NCBI GenBank assembly: GCA_022819605.1 | Contig: JAJEGW010000215.1 | Span: forward strand, 1-59,466 | Length of the DNA: 59,466 nucleotides | Source of the DNA: Silicimonas sp. | GTDB lineage: Bacteria > Pseudomonadota > Alphaproteobacteria > Rhodobacterales > Rhodobacteraceae | Direction of reading: 5' to 3' | Shown: positions 46,735 to 55,240 of the stretch, piece by piece | Layout of the letters: each line of letters begins with the position of its first letter | Numbering within the stretch: the first letter of the stretch is position 1 | The notes under the pieces: generated by a model | What the model was told of the DNA's origin: nothing | What the model saw: only the letters and a program-made list of their open reading frames with translations | The model's database searches: none | Position numbers and translations under genes: made by a program

Positions 46735-47061
46735 CTACAATTCCAGTTCCGTTCCGGTCAGGTCCCGCCACCGCAGTTCGAACACGGCCCATTCCGCTGC
46801 GTCGAGGCTATCGAATATGCGATCGTCAATCGCTTCGATCGGCCGATTGCGTTCACCGATACGGCCAATTCGCCACGACCGGAACGGTTCGACCACGACG
46901 AGAACATACTTGCCGCGAATTGGGGTCGCCCTCATCCGGTGCAGGAGATTCCGGAGTTCCTCGCTGTGTGGCCCCCGAATCCCGGCGCGAAACTCCCTTG
47001 CAAGATCGATGCGGCGAGGATCAACAGGGTAGATGGCGGCCTCTTCCCAGTAACGATACAT
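46735..47061 (-). CDS. N,N-dimethylformamidase-like amidohydrolase, small subunit
   Basis: A 108-residue protein, a little shorter than the roughly 130 residues of DMFase small subunits. The conserved centre is IRGKYVLVVVEPFRSWRIGR, which corresponds to the FGKYYIYSEREWDAYRI region of the known protein. The end DSLDAAEWAVFELRWRDL corresponds to the acidic helix of the family. The shortening is at the N-terminus. It immediately precedes the large subunit gene, the same order as dmfA1-dmfA2. Confidence 0.83.
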   Translation of the reverse strand: MYRYWEEAAIYPVDPRRIDLAREFRAGIRGPHSEELRNLLHRMRATPIRGKYVLVVVEPFRSWRIGRIGERNRPIEAIDDRIFDSLDAAEWAVFELRWRDLTGTELEL

Positions 47062-47097
47062 GAGCTTGCTCCGGCAATCGGCGGGCCCGGGGGGCCG

Positions 47098-48135
47098 CTA
47101 GTTCATTGTTGCATGACGTTCGCCGTCGTCGATCTTGTGGACATGGGTATGCGATACCGTGCCGCATTCCAGGCGGCACTGACGTCGATGTCGGGTGGGC
47201 GGCATCCCAAACTCGCTGCGGTAGGACCGCGAGAAATGGGCGAGCGATCCGAATCCCGAGGCGATTGCGACCTCCGTAATGCTCATGTCCGACTGGATGA
47301 GAAGCCTGCGGGCCAGCTCTAGGCGTGCACGGACGTAGTATTGGGTGGGCGAGGTATTCAGATACGTTCTGAACAGCCGCTGCATCTGCTTTCCGGAAAC
47401 ACCGATGGAATCGGTCAGGTCGCTTAGCGGCACTGGTTCTTCAAGGTTGGATTCCATCAGGTCGATCGCTTCGGCAAGCGCTGAATTCGCCACACGCGGA
47501 TACCTTGAACCCACGGGTTGCGGGCTGACGGACGGACGAACCTTGTCGAGAATGTACTGGTCCGAAACGGCAATGGCTGTCGACGCGCCGAAATGCGCAA
47601 ATACCAGATGCAGAGCGAGGTCGACGACTGCGGCGCCACCTGCACAAGTGATGATCTCGCGATCGATTTCAAACAGCGTGCTGCAGATGTTGATCTTGGG
47701 GAACAGTTCGCGCAGCGTGTCGAGATATTCCCAGTGAATGGTGGCGCGCCGGCCGTCGAGCATGCCGAGCTTGGCCAGGATCAGGCTCGCTGACCCGAGC
47801 GCGGTCACGACGCTGCCGCCTCTGCTGAGCCGGCGAAGCCAGTTCGCCAGCGCATCGGGTACGTCGTATTGAGGGTCGTTTCCCGTGACGAGGATGACAT
47901 TGGTCAGGGTGCTGCAGTCCTGAATCGACAGATCAATCTTGAATTCCATCTCGCTGTTCGACGTCGCCGGCTCGCCGTCCATTGAGAGAAGCGTCCATTC
48001 GAACAGTTTCCGGTCCGCGACGCGGTTTGCGATGCGCATCACCTCGACAAAGGACACGAAGGGTACAAGCGAGAAGCGTTCGCCGAGGAAGAACCCTACG
48101 CGGACAGGTTGGTCCTTGTCGTCATGCTTCAGCAA
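47098..48135 (-). CDS. GlxA-type AraC-family transcriptional regulator
   Basis: A 345-residue regulator. Residues about 10-190 form a DJ-1/PfpI-like sensor domain (VRVGFFLGERFSLVPFVSFV, ALGSASLILAKLGMLDGRRA). Residues about 230-325 form the AraC DNA-binding domain (MESNLEEPVPLSDLTDSIGV, SITEVAIASGFGSLAHFSRS). GlxA relatives (GbdR, CdhR, ArgR of pseudomonads) control betaine, carnitine and arginine catabolism. It is co-directional with the amidohydrolase genes and probably activates them. Confidence 0.92.
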   Translation of the reverse strand: MLKHDDKDQPVRVGFFLGERFSLVPFVSFVEVMRIANRVADRKLFEWTLLSMDGEPATSNSEMEFKIDLSIQDCSTLTNVILVTGNDPQYDVPDALANWLRRLSRGGSVVTALGSASLILAKLGMLDGRRATIHWEYLDTLRELFPKINICSTLFEIDREIITCAGGAAVVDLALHLVFAHFGASTAIAVSDQYILDKVRPSVSPQPVGSRYPRVANSALAEAIDLMESNLEEPVPLSDLTDSIGVSGKQMQRLFRTYLNTSPTQYYVRARLELARRLLIQSDMSITEVAIASGFGSLAHFSRSYRSEFGMPPTRHRRQCRLECGTVSHTHVHKIDDGERHATMN

Positions 48136-48158
48136 TGAACTGTTTTCCTGTCGTCATG

Positions 48159-48470
48159 TCAGCGCCGCTGGAATATCCGTGACGCCAGTATCGGATAGTC
48201 GAACGGACGCGGGGGTTCCCCGTCGATATACATGTGCGCGAAGGCGTCCGTGATGCCCTGGATGTGGGCCGTGCGCTGTTTCCACTCGCGGTAGGCACTC
48301 TCGGACGAAAACACGGTCACTGCAATGCGTGATTCGCCTTCCCCCATCAACTGCATGGCGAGGCACTCCGGTTCGTTCTCCATTGTCCTGAAGACCAGGT
48401 CCTCGAAAAGTTCAACGGATTCCTCCGCGAACTGAGCCTTGCAGCGCCAGTGAGATGTCCGAATGTACAT
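48159..48470 (-). CDS. Small ABM-like (dimeric alpha/beta barrel) protein
   Basis: A 103-residue protein. The motif IAVTVFSSESAYREWKQRTA is typical of antibiotic-biosynthesis-monooxygenase-like proteins, which are small dimeric barrels that act as quinone or haem monooxygenases, or have unknown roles. The ribosome site is weak. The gene ends 23 bp before the GlxA-type regulator and appears to lead this minus-strand operon. Confidence 0.65.
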   Translation of the reverse strand: MYIRTSHWRCKAQFAEESVELFEDLVFRTMENEPECLAMQLMGEGESRIAVTVFSSESAYREWKQRTAHIQGITDAFAHMYIDGEPPRPFDYPILASRIFQRR

Positions 48471-49905
48471 TTTCGTTTTTTCGCTTTCCAGAATGTCCTG
48501 TCGCCATATCTGGCTGCGGAACTTTCGCGGACCGGCAGCTTCAGTGGGACGCTCCCGATATCGTGCGCATTCGGGTGCGTCGGTGGACGGTGGCAGCCAC
48601 GTGCCTGAAGCGCCAAGTGTATTTCAGACCAGTGCATCCCGTCCCTCTGGCGATTTCGTTCATCATCCGCGGGCTCGACTGCCGGGCCCGTGATCTCCGC
48701 GTGCCCGCCGCCCGCCGTTGATAGGGATCCAACCGGCCTTGAGCCGGTGCAAGGGCCGCCGCTGGGTAGAGGATGAAGCAGGCATGGTACTCCAATATGA
48801 TATGTTTGGCCTTCGACTTGATCCAAAAGGACAGAATGCCTTGATGCGGATCACCATAGTGCGGCTGGCACCGTGATCGAACGCAAGCCCATCGGAGATT
48901 CCGGGAGCAGACGATTTCGAGATCTGCCTCGGTCTGGACAATACGAAACTGCAAACGGCCGGGATTGCCGAATTCCGAACTTGTGATCTTGTCCGCACCG
49001 GTTCGTTAGATCGGGAATTCAGCAGGATCCGTATCCGATGCTCTATGCAATGTCTGTCCGGCGGTCCCGGTATGCGGCTGTCGACTTAAAGCTCCTCACT
49101 TTTGTCGAAGTAAAATTGCTCACTTTCCCAAGAAGAGCGGCCCCGGTTTGGGAGCGATCCTTCCTGGATGTTCCTCGGCGCGCAGCGAACGTCCAGCCGG
49201 GTGACCTTGCTCCTCCGGACTCACTCTTGATCCCGGGCCGGGGGAGTGCCCTTTTGCTATCGGAACCACGGCGACTCTCCTCACGCAGGAAGAAATGTCC
49301 GCATGACCATGCCGCCGCGGGATCCTTGTCGTTCTCGCCTGCGGTGACGATCTCTTGCATTTCCCCTCGCAGGTGCGACTGGAAACCGTGTTCCGTTGCA
49401 CACCCGGCAACTCCTGCCTTTGACATTCGGTGCGTCGAGTCCGGAGAAAGCTGCAGCCCGAAGCACCGACGGTTCGGTCCCCGACTGCGATGCCGGGAGA
49501 TGATCGATCCGGGTCCGGCACCAACACGATCTCTGGCAGCGTCAGAACCGGCGGCGACGCGGGCGGCGTCTTCGCGGAGCGCGGACCTCGGGCCGCGGTC
49601 ACCGGCCCCGGGCCAGGATTGCGCTGGTCTGCGGTCGGTTCAGTTCAACGAGCGGTCGGACGGGTGCAACTCGCCGATCTGGCGCGGGTTAGGGTCGGGA
49701 TGGGTGTCCTGACCGGGCGAATGCCTGTGGCAGGCGCGGCCGGCTTCGAGGCCCTGCAGCCAAGAAACCGGAATCCACTGTGCCAGCCGCGCATCGATGG
49801 GAATGGGCACGACAAGGACGTGAACGGAGTGGAATGGCCTTAGCAGAACAGCATAATGACGCGAGCGAAGAGGCCCCCACCCATTCAGATAGGGGGAACC
49901 GGCAC
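48471..49905. other. 1.4-kb gene-free stretch with an IS21-like end near 49079-49130
   Basis: No convincing coding frame on either strand. At 49079 the sequence TGTCGACTTAAAGCTCCTCA begins, and the motif CTCACTTTTG/CTCACTTTCC occurs twice about 20 bp apart. IS21-family elements have such repeated ends. No istA or istB is present, so only a terminus remains. The promoters of the ABM-like gene and of the TRAP operon should lie at the two sides. Confidence 0.45.
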
Positions 49906-50916
49906 ATGAAAAAAGCACTGACAACACTGGCGTGGACGGCGGTGGCGGCCTTCGCGGCGATGACACCGGTTGCAGCGCAGATGCATCGATGGGACATGCC
50001 GAACGAATACGCCAAGGCCTCAGGCCATTACTATGACGAAATCTTCGCCAACAAGCTGCGTGAAGCCACGGGCGGCGCCATCGACATCACCAATCACTAT
50101 GGCGGTGCGCTTGGCTTCAAGTCCAAGGACCATTGGAAGGTCGTCGAGGATGGTGCCGCACAGATCGCGAGCACCTATACCGGCGTGTTTGCGGGAATCG
50201 ATCCGATATTTCTTCTGGTATCCATGCCTTTCCTGGCACGCAACATCGACGAGTCCCGGGCTCTCTACGAGGCGGCGCGTCCATGGTATGCGGCGGCCTT
50301 CGAAAGAGGCAACCAGATGCTGGTGCTGGCCGTGCCTTTCCCGCCCGTGGGAATTTGGGCCAGGCAGCCGGTGACGAACCTGGCGGAACTGGCGCAAATC
50401 AGGATCCGGACCTACGACAAGACAAGTACCGTTGCGCTGAATGCCGCCGGTGCAAATGCGGTCCAGTTGAGCTGGGCCGACATAATTCCGGCTCTCACAA
50501 CCGGTACGATCGACTCCGTGCTCACCGCGGGTGAGGGTGGCGTCCTGTCGAGTTTCTATGAGCACATGGATCATTTCAACGCCATCAACTATGTTGCGGG
50601 AACCCAGATGTTCCATATGAACCGCGATGTATTCGACAGCCTGTCTCCCGAACTTCAGAACACGATCCTCGAGGTCGCCAGCGCGACCGAAGACGAGGCG
50701 TGGGAAGCCATCAAGGACCGGGTCGACAAGTCCTATGTCAGGATGCGGGATGCCGAGGTAACAATCCTGACCGAGGCGGACATGGGGGATGGCTTTCTCG
50801 CGTCCCTGCGTGAAGCCTCGACCGTCGTGTTCAATGAATGGCGCGACAAGATGCCGGCAGGGGCAGCAGATGAGATCATGGCGGACTTCGCGGAACGCCT
50901 TGGCACCATGAACTGA
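49906..50916 (+). CDS. dctP: TRAP transporter periplasmic binding protein (DctP)
   Basis: A 336-residue protein from the ATG at 49906, with a Sec signal peptide MKKALTTLAWTAVAAFAAMT ending at VAAQ. DctP landmarks are FANKLREATGGAIDITNHYG near the start, PLIRIRTY-like QIRIRTYDKTST in the middle, with the ligand-carboxylate Arg in IRIRTYD, and SWADIIPALTTGTIDSV. TRAP systems import organic acids with a sodium gradient. It starts a complete three-gene TRAP operon. Confidence 0.92.
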   Translation: MKKALTTLAWTAVAAFAAMTPVAAQMHRWDMPNEYAKASGHYYDEIFANKLREATGGAIDITNHYGGALGFKSKDHWKVVEDGAAQIASTYTGVFAGIDPIFLLVSMPFLARNIDESRALYEAARPWYAAAFERGNQMLVLAVPFPPVGIWARQPVTNLAELAQIRIRTYDKTSTVALNAAGANAVQLSWADIIPALTTGTIDSVLTAGEGGVLSSFYEHMDHFNAINYVAGTQMFHMNRDVFDSLSPELQNTILEVASATEDEAWEAIKDRVDKSYVRMRDAEVTILTEADMGDGFLASLREASTVVFNEWRDKMPAGAADEIMADFAERLGTMN

Positions 50917-50930
50917 CGCAGAGCGACGAC

Positions 50931-50952
50931 GGGGAAGGCCTCTGCCTTCCCC
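50931..50952. terminator. Intercistronic hairpin between DctP and DctQ genes
   Basis: A 9-bp stem GGGGAAGGC / GCCTTCCCC with a 4-base loop, 14 bp after the dctP stop. It is the fourth hairpin in this position in the window and probably sets binding-protein excess. Confidence 0.75.
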
Positions 50953-50963
50953 GAAGCCCGGAA

Positions 50964-51506
50964 ATGAACTCGTCAATCACCCGTTTCGTTCGTACATTCG
51001 ATCGATTTGCACGAATCCTGTCGGTTGTCGGGGCGGTCGCTGCCGGGATCATCCTGTTGGCGATGACATTTCATATCCTTGCCGAAATCGTCCTTCGGAC
51101 CCTGTTCCTGCGCTCGACCTTCGTGCTCGAGGAAATGATCGGCTACGGCGTTGCCGCCATGTCCTTTCTCGGACTGGGATACGCTCTCAATAGCGGGGCG
51201 CTGATCAGAATGAACCTTGTCCTCGAAAAACTCGGAAACGGACAGATCCGGCGAATTGCGGAAGTGATCTGCATCATCGCGGCGGCTGCATTCACGGGCA
51301 CCGCCGCCTGGTACTTCTACATTAACGCGGTGCGGGATTTCGTGCGCGGCCACGTGAGCGAAACCCTTTCGGAAACGCCTCTCTGGCTGCCGCCGTCGAT
51401 CATGCTGCTCGGCATGCTGGTGTTCATCGTCCAGTTGCTGGCGTACCTGTTGCGGGTTCTCGCGGGAGACGTTTCCTTCTCGGCAGGATTGCGAGGGCGG
51501 GAATGA
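50964..51506 (+). CDS. dctQ: TRAP transporter small permease (DctQ)
   Basis: A 180-residue protein with four membrane segments. The DctQ landmark is FHILAEIVLRTLFLRSTFVL with LEEMIGYGVAAMSFLGLGYA, followed by WLPPSIMLLGMLVFIVQLL. It associates with DctM to hold the binding protein. Confidence 0.9.
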   Translation: MNSSITRFVRTFDRFARILSVVGAVAAGIILLAMTFHILAEIVLRTLFLRSTFVLEEMIGYGVAAMSFLGLGYALNSGALIRMNLVLEKLGNGQIRRIAEVICIIAAAAFTGTAAWYFYINAVRDFVRGHVSETLSETPLWLPPSIMLLGMLVFIVQLLAYLLRVLAGDVSFSAGLRGRE

Positions 51507-51559
51507 TGCCTGATCCGAAACAGGCGATGCCGGGCACCTCACTTTTGGAAGACTGAGCC

Positions 51560-52873
51560 ATGGGACCGCTGGAAGTCGCGTTGGCGACACTGGGCCTGCT
51601 TGCTGCATATCTGACGCTCGGGATCTGGGTGTTCGCGGCGGTTGGTCTGGTTGGCCTGACGGCGCTACATCTGCTCCTCGGTTTCGACATTGACCGTATC
51701 GGCGCGATCATGCGCGGATCGATGTGGCGTTCGGCCAGTACCTGGGAGCTGTCCGCCGTTCCGATCTTCATCATGATGGGCGAGCTCATGTATCGGAGCG
51801 ACATGTCAGAGCGGCTCTTCCGTGGATTGTCGCCCTGGGTCGCGCGCATTCCGGGCGGTCTGCTGCATACCAACATTGCCGGATGCACCATTTTCGCCGC
51901 GGTGAGCGGATCGACCACCGCGACCACCGCGACGGTTGGCAAGATCACGACTGCAGCATTAGCCGAAAGAAATTACGATCAGAGACTTGCGGTAGGATCG
52001 CTTGCCGGCGCCGGCAGCCTTGGGCTGATGATCCCGCCGTCGATTTCCTTCATCATCTACGGCGTGCTGTCAGAGACATCCATTGCCCGCCTGTTCGCAG
52101 CCGGCGTATTTCCGGGCTTGCTGATCGCGGGGCTCTATTCCGGATACATCGGCCTGCGCGCTGCCGTGAACCCGACGCTGGCTCCCCGCGGAACCGACAC
52201 ATATACCGCCGTCGATCGTCTCAGGGGATTACTGGACCTCTTGCCGGTATCAGTTCTGGTGATCTTCGTACTCGGCAGCCTTTACAGTGGAATCGCCACA
52301 CCGTCGGAGGCGGCGGCGGTGGGTTTCCTGGGTGCCTTTCTTATGGTCCTGCTGACCGGGCAGATGACCTGGAATCTCTTCGTGGAGTCCATCGCCGGCA
52401 CGATCCGGATCACGACCATGGGAATTACGATCCTTGTTGCCGCCAATTTCATGTCGTCCGCCATGGCCTACCTGCATGTTCCCCAGGAGATAGCCAAGTT
52501 TATCGTCGACCTCGGCCTGTCTCGATATGCCCTGATCCTGCTTGTCGCCGTATTCTACGTCGTTCTTGGCCTGTTTCTCGACGGCCTTTCCATCATGGTC
52601 ATGACTCTGCCGATCACCTTGCCGCTGGTTGTCGCCGTCGGTTTCGATCCGGTCTGGTTCGGCGTTTTCATCGTCATCATGATCGAACTCGGTCTCGTCA
52701 CGCCTCCTATCGGGTTCAACCTTTTTGTCCTGCAGGTCATGACCGGCCACACGATGGGGTTCATTTCCCGCGCTGCCTTTCCGTTTTTCCTGCTGCTCTG
52801 TGTCGCCGCGGTGATCATTACCGCCTTCCCCGAAATTGCGCTCTGGTTGCCGGATGCGCTCTTCAACAGATAA
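51560..52873 (+). CDS. dctM: TRAP transporter large permease (DctM)
   Basis: A 437-residue protein with about twelve membrane spans. Typical DctM stretches are LSAVPIFIMMGELMYRSDMS, AAVSGSTTATTATVGKITTA, LGLMIPPSISFIIYG and GLVTPPIGFNLFVLQ. The gene starts 53 bp after dctQ. Together with DctP and DctQ the transporter is complete. Confidence 0.93.
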   Translation: MGPLEVALATLGLLAAYLTLGIWVFAAVGLVGLTALHLLLGFDIDRIGAIMRGSMWRSASTWELSAVPIFIMMGELMYRSDMSERLFRGLSPWVARIPGGLLHTNIAGCTIFAAVSGSTTATTATVGKITTAALAERNYDQRLAVGSLAGAGSLGLMIPPSISFIIYGVLSETSIARLFAAGVFPGLLIAGLYSGYIGLRAAVNPTLAPRGTDTYTAVDRLRGLLDLLPVSVLVIFVLGSLYSGIATPSEAAAVGFLGAFLMVLLTGQMTWNLFVESIAGTIRITTMGITILVAANFMSSAMAYLHVPQEIAKFIVDLGLSRYALILLVAVFYVVLGLFLDGLSIMVMTLPITLPLVVAVGFDPVWFGVFIVIMIELGLVTPPIGFNLFVLQVMTGHTMGFISRAAFPFFLLLCVAAVIITAFPEIALWLPDALFNR

Positions 52874-52892
52874 CTCGTACAGGGAGACCACG

Positions 52893-53435
52893 ATGTTTGC
52901 TTCATTTACCCGTCTGGCCAGATACAATGCATGGGCCAACCGTCGGATGCACAAAACCTGCGCGCGCATGACGGTCCGCGCCCTGATGGAGGACCGAAGT
53001 GCATTCCAGTCGTCGATATACCTGACTCTGGAACACATCCACGCCGCCGATCGAATCTATCGCGATCGCCTCCTGAAACGGCCGCTCAGCCTCGAATGGC
53101 CGATTCAACAGATCTTCTCGGGGATCGACGAGCTTACGGCCGCACAGTCTGAAATTGACGCCTGGTATATAGAGTTCACCAAGGCCCTGACCCGCGAACA
53201 ACTCGATGCGGACTGGCCATTCACGACTTTCGACGATGATCCGGTTCATGTCAACGAAACCCTCGGAACTTGCCTGAGCAATCTTTTCCAGCACCAGGTT
53301 CACCATCGAGGGCAGGTGCATAACATGCTCTCCCAGACGGGAGTCTATCCGCCACCCATGGATTACATCCTGTTCGCCATGGAAGACCGGGGTGTCGAGA
53401 TCCCGGATGACCTGAAGAGTCGCTGGCGTGAATGA
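52893..53435 (+). CDS. DinB-family metal-binding protein
   Basis: A 180-residue four-helix-bundle protein. The family start FTRLARYNAWANRRMHKTCA and the metal-binding histidines in LEHIHAADRIYRDR and FQHQVHHRGQVHNMLSQTG are present. DinB relatives include maleylpyruvate isomerase and thiol transferases; many have unknown roles. It follows the TRAP operon by about 20 bp and overlaps the next, broken, gene. Confidence 0.88.
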   Translation: MFASFTRLARYNAWANRRMHKTCARMTVRALMEDRSAFQSSIYLTLEHIHAADRIYRDRLLKRPLSLEWPIQQIFSGIDELTAAQSEIDAWYIEFTKALTREQLDADWPFTTFDDDPVHVNETLGTCLSNLFQHQVHHRGQVHNMLSQTGVYPPPMDYILFAMEDRGVEIPDDLKSRWRE

Positions 53436-53694
53436 CGGCCCCCGGACTCGAGCAGGTCAGGAATTGATCGGAGCCGGGGAACCCGTCGCAAGGGTCTCGG
53501 CCTTTGTCGACTGCTACGGCGAGCCCGCCAGCCGGTTGACGCCCCGGATGCTCGAGATCTTTCCTGCGGTCGAGGTCTTCCGTTCCAGGCCAAAGTCGGA
53601 AGCCGAATTGATCGATCGGCTCCAGGGGCGCCGACATGCGATCGTTTACATGGGCTATCTCTCGGCATCCGTTCTGAATGCATGCCCGGATCTG
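53428..53694 (+). pseudogene. D-2-hydroxyacid dehydrogenase, N-terminal part interrupted by group II intron
   Basis: The frame starts with GTG inside the end of the DinB gene. It reads a catalytic-domain N-terminus: LTPRMLEIFPAVEVFRSR, then RHAIVYMGYLSASVLNACPD, as in D-isomer-specific 2-hydroxyacid dehydrogenases, where LRLI-type sequence would follow. At 53695 the group II intron begins. The NAD-binding remainder is not found downstream in the window, so the gene is lost unless it lies elsewhere. It was probably the last gene of the TRAP operon. Confidence 0.65.
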
Positions 53695-54574
53695 GTGTGC
53701 CAGGCGAACTGGCAGAAGGTAGGAGGTGAAAGTCCTCTGGAACGAAGGAGTAACCAATTCACGTTTCTCCGCGAGCCGTGCGTCGGTTCCCGCGAGGGGG
53801 CAGGCGAAGCGTTGGCAGCGGTACGGATGGGCAGGGCCATAGAGCATCGAAAAGGCGATGGACCGGGTTGCCGAGGCTATCAGATCGGTCGAAGGCAACA
53901 TCGCAGGCGTCGTTTTGGTGAGATGTCGGCGAGCCACGCGGTGTCAGAGAACCCATGCACGTCCGCACGCCTTCTGCCGGGACCCTAGGAGGTCTTCAGG
54001 CAGTCCTGCCTGTCGTGGCGGGACCGTGTAGGGAAAGGAGAAAGCCGAAGCCTATGATGAACGGTTTGAAGGAGTCGGATGAGGCCGTACGACCTGCGAC
54101 GGCGGCGAACAAGGGAGCGCACGCTCCTGCGGAGCCGCCGGAGAAGGGCCTCAACCAAGGGGAAACCGGGAGGCCAAAGCACGCGCCGGACGCAGTGCCG
54201 GGCAAGCGTGGCACAGGCGGCCGACCGGATACTGCAAGCTGCAGAGTGAAACCCGAAGGAGCGTCATACGGCGCTCTTCCACCATGTCACGCCGGAGGCG
54301 CTCGCTGCGTCTTACTTCGCGTAGAGGCAGGACGCGGCGGTTGGTGGCGACGGCGTGACGTGGGCGATGTACGGCGAAGGTCTGTACGAGCGGCTGCTCG
54401 ACCTCCACCGCCGCCTGCACAGCGGGGGAGCGTACCGGGCGCCGGCTGTCCGGCGGGTGGAGATACCCAAGCCGGACGGCGGGACACGACCGCTCGGGAT
54501 CGCGGCGCTGGAGGACAAGATCGTCCAGAAAGCGGTTGTGGACGTGATCCTGACGCCAGTCTACGAGGTCGGTA
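53695..54574 (+). mobile_element. Degenerate, truncated group II intron with reverse transcriptase remnant
   Basis: The 5' end is GTGTGCCAGGCGAACTGGCA with GGTAGGAGGTGAAAGTCCTC, a typical group II start. An intron-encoded reverse transcriptase is recognisable: ALFHHVTPEALAASYFA, then VTWAMYGEGLYERL, then VEIPKPDGGTRPLGIAALED and KIVQKAVVDVILTPVYE. The RT frame has an internal TGA after LQAAE and an internal TAG after YFA, plus a frame change further upstream. Similarity stops after ILTPVYE, before the YADD motif. Splicing and mobility are not possible. Confidence 0.8.
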
Positions 54575-54594
54575 AATCAGAACGTTCTGATTTC
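54575..54594. repeat. 20-bp perfect palindrome at the intron truncation point
   Basis: AAATCAGAACGTTCTGATTT is exactly self-complementary and lies where the reverse transcriptase similarity ends. It may be an element end or a recombination site that cut the intron. About 160 bp follow before the palindromic repeat, without a gene. Confidence 0.6.
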
Positions 54595-54758
54595 CCGCCC
54601 TTTTACGCAGCCATCGACAGGCAAACCCGGATTCAGCCGCTTTCGTGGGATTTCGTTGATCCAGATCCAGGCTATCCACATCCTCTCCACAGACGGACGT
54701 CGTGCAGGCATGCCGAAGTAGCCCGGCCACGGTGTCCTGACCGACGACTAGCCTGATT

Positions 54759-54802
54759 GGAGAGCACCGCCAATCTCGTGCACGGGATAGGCGGTGCTCT
54801 CC
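54759..54802. repeat. 44-bp palindromic repeat, copy 3 of 3
   Basis: GGAGAGCACCGCCAATCTC, a central GTGCAC, and GGGATAGGCGGTGCTCTCC, with two mismatched pairs. It lies in the gene-free gap after the intron fragment. Confidence 0.9.
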
Positions 54803-55198
54803 AGTACAGGATGCCGCGCCGTGCGTGGTGGTTCACGTGACCGGCGAGGCGTGCGCATCATGCTGCCCCTGTGCATCTTCGTCAGCGCGGCAGCGAGCCA
54901 TGAGGTTAGGACGCTCGCCGTAACGCCATCCCGAACAGTCGTTGATCCATTGCCTCAAGCTGCCCACCTTCAGTTCACGAACCTAACGGGTTGCATGTCG
55001 GCGTCCGCCATCGGCCGCCGACGCGCTCACCGCCGTCGCGACTGCTCGTCACATCCCCCGCAATTCATGGCTATGGCGGCGCATGCGCCGCCTCCGGTTC
55101 GAATCAAAATGTTTGCCAATAGTTTGCCAGTTTGCCAATTCGCCAATCTCGCAAAGTGAAACAGCCCTGGAAAACTCAATGTGTTCAAGGGCTTTTTT
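54803..55198. other. No gene seen; hairpin next to the tRNA remnant
   Basis: About 400 bases without a credible frame. Near 55165-55198, AGCCCTGGAAAACTCA and TTCAAGGGCT can fold into a stem followed on the minus strand by a T-rich/A-rich tract. This would be the natural terminator of the former tRNA gene. Confidence 0.4.
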
Positions 55199-55240
55199 TG
55201 GTTGCTGGGGTAGGATTTGAACCTACGACATTCAGGTTAT
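55199..55240 (-). tRNA. 3' fragment of initiator tRNA-fMet (42 nt), probable attachment site
   Basis: Read on the minus strand, the segment starts ATAACCTGAATGTCGTAGG, has the T-arm GTAGGTTCAAATCCTAC, and ends CCCAGCAACCA with the CCA encoded. This closely follows the 3' half of alphaproteobacterial initiator tRNA (CTCATAACCTGAA... ending GCAACCA). The anticodon CAT is only half present, and the 5' half is missing. Integrative elements that insert into tRNA genes leave such a 3' copy at the far end. It is not a working tRNA. Confidence 0.75.

Noticed and set aside
51724..52971. 415-residue frame inside dctM
   Set aside because: It is the +1 shadow of a DctM with about twelve membrane spans; its own sequence is rich in Arg and His and has no fold signal.
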